NCBI GenBank assembly: GCA_933226995.1
Contig: CAKOFP010000058.1
Location: 1-5,911 of the forward strand
Direction of reading: 5' to 3'
Origin: Candidatus Nitrosopolaris rasttigaisensis
Lineage (GTDB): Archaea; Thermoproteota; Nitrososphaeria; Nitrososphaerales; Nitrososphaeraceae
DNA length: 5,911 bases
Shown here: piece by piece, positions 5,293 through 5,911 of the stretch
Numbering within the stretch: position 1 is the first letter of the stretch
Layout of the letters: every line of letters begins with the position of its first letter
Position numbers and translations under genes: made by a program
The notes under the pieces: model-generated
Told to the model about the DNA's origin: nothing
The model's input: the letters and a program-made list of their open reading frames with translations, nothing else
Database searches by the model: none

Positions 5293-5577
5293 CTTTTGAA
5301 TGGTTGTACTACGATGGCAGTAACCACAATGGATTTAGCTGTACGTACGGCTACTTGACCAATGCCCTAAAAGTCACGAATATCGAGCGGGGCTTGTAGC
5401 AGGGTAAGTGGGGGTTCATAGCATTTGGCTGAGCAGTGGCGTGGCGTGATTAAATGTGACTCGTAACTGATCCTGGACCTTCACTTTTTAGACGATATCG
5501 ATTCTGCAGAGTATACAATGACTGATGAATAGACCATCCATTATCAGACAGAAACTAACAAGAATTATGCGGGTTTT
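5293..5577. other. Intergenic stretch, nothing recognised
   Basis: Between the roadblock-like gene and the zinc-finger mini-gene, all frames on both strands are broken into pieces of about 30 codons or fewer without familiar motifs. There is a short GTGGC/GTGGC repetition near 5437-5447. No tRNA, hairpin array or transposon end is visible. Confidence 0.5.
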
Positions 5578-5700
5578 TTATGCGTTGCTGCTTCTATGTA
5601 CCTGTTCTATATGTACTGTTAGTTCATGAATATTCTTGAACTCATTGCCGCATACTTGACAAACCGGATGATGCAGATGCTCGTCTCCTTTTGTTCCCAT
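5578..5700 (-). CDS. 40-residue single C2H2 zinc-finger protein
   Basis: A very short gene from ATG 5700 to TAA 5578. The product is one complete classical zinc finger: Cys14-x2-Cys17-x3-Phe21-x5-Leu27-x2-His30-x4-His35, with the two core hydrophobic residues at exactly the expected places (CQVCGNEFKNIHELTVHIEQ, then VH). A histidine-rich N-terminus (EHLHHPV, 7-13) precedes it. The spacing matches the C2H2 consensus in full, which is very unlikely by chance in so short a frame. Such one-finger proteins bind zinc and may contact DNA, RNA or a protein partner; small zinc-finger proteins are known in archaea, but I cannot name this one. ATG 5700 is the only in-frame start. A TATA-like TTTTATTAA (5718-5726) lies some 22 bases upstream, so the mRNA would be essentially leaderless. 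Confidence 0.75.
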   Translation of the reverse strand: MGTKGDEHLHHPVCQVCGNEFKNIHELTVHIEQVHRSSNA

Positions 5701-5717
5701 ACTTATATAGTTCAAAC

Positions 5718-5726
5718 TTAATAAAA
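5718..5726 (-). promoter_or_regulatory. TATA-like box of the zinc-finger mini-gene
   Basis: TTTTATTAA on minus sits about 22-26 bases before ATG 5700, fitting a leaderless transcript. The second AT box, CTATATAAG right before the ATG, is too close to serve this start. Confidence 0.35.
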
Positions 5727-5911
5727 TAACTTTGCGTTATCTGTTATATTTGTCGTTTGTGGGAGTGCCGCCACCCCTGACTAAACATATGCGTATCATC
5801 TATTGTCTTGTACTTCTAATGGGGTTGTCCATTCTATTGCCCCATTCTCCCCACGATCCTAAATACATTTTGTCGTTTTGATAGCCGATCACTTTTAGTG
5901 CTATAAATGTA

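Overview
The window looks like chromosomal DNA of an ammonia-oxidising archaeon of the Nitrososphaerales type (Thaumarchaeota/Nitrososphaerota). The evidence is an archaeal translation initiation factor aIF-1A, a short single-domain protein of a kind I recall from Nitrososphaera and Nitrosocosmicus genomes (4852-5256, minus), a RecA/KaiC-type ATPase fused to a cyclase-like domain, and a secreted low-complexity protein with a four-cysteine C-terminal domain. Start codons sit about 30-40 bases behind TATA-like boxes, so leaders are very short, and good Shine-Dalgarno sites are absent, as expected for archaea. Genes are spaced widely in AT-rich DNA. The genus is inference.

Layout. 1-795 (plus): 3' part of an alpha/beta-hydrolase esterase with its whole Ser-Asp-His triad. 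796-1273: mostly non-coding, with one doubtful lysine-rich mini-ORF on minus (984-1118). 1274-1873 (minus): secreted protein with signal peptide, Ser/Pro repeat linker and C-terminal domain. 1961-2113 (minus): startless remnant resembling the end of a response-regulator receiver domain. 2128-3573 (minus): KaiC/RAD55-like ATPase + CCHH motif + divergent class III nucleotide cyclase. 3881-4045 (minus): a 54-residue cysteine-rich protein. 4359-4649 (plus): aIF-1A, whose start codon is odd. 4650-4851: intergenic region with a GC-rich structured patch and two hairpins. 4852-5256 (minus): roadblock-like orphan protein. 5257-5577: little visible. 5578-5700 (minus): 40-residue single C2H2 zinc finger. 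5701-5911: only weak candidates.

There is no obvious multi-gene operon. Most genes appear to carry their own TATA-like box. A loose theme is signalling and regulation: an ATPase-cyclase fusion, a receiver remnant, a roadblock-like module, and two tiny cysteine/histidine proteins that a length cutoff would miss. The items most worth checking are those two mini-proteins, the fusion protein that lacks two canonical cyclase residues, and the non-AUG start of an initiation factor preceded by a six-codon upstream ORF. I see no CRISPR, tRNA, rRNA or complete mobile element.
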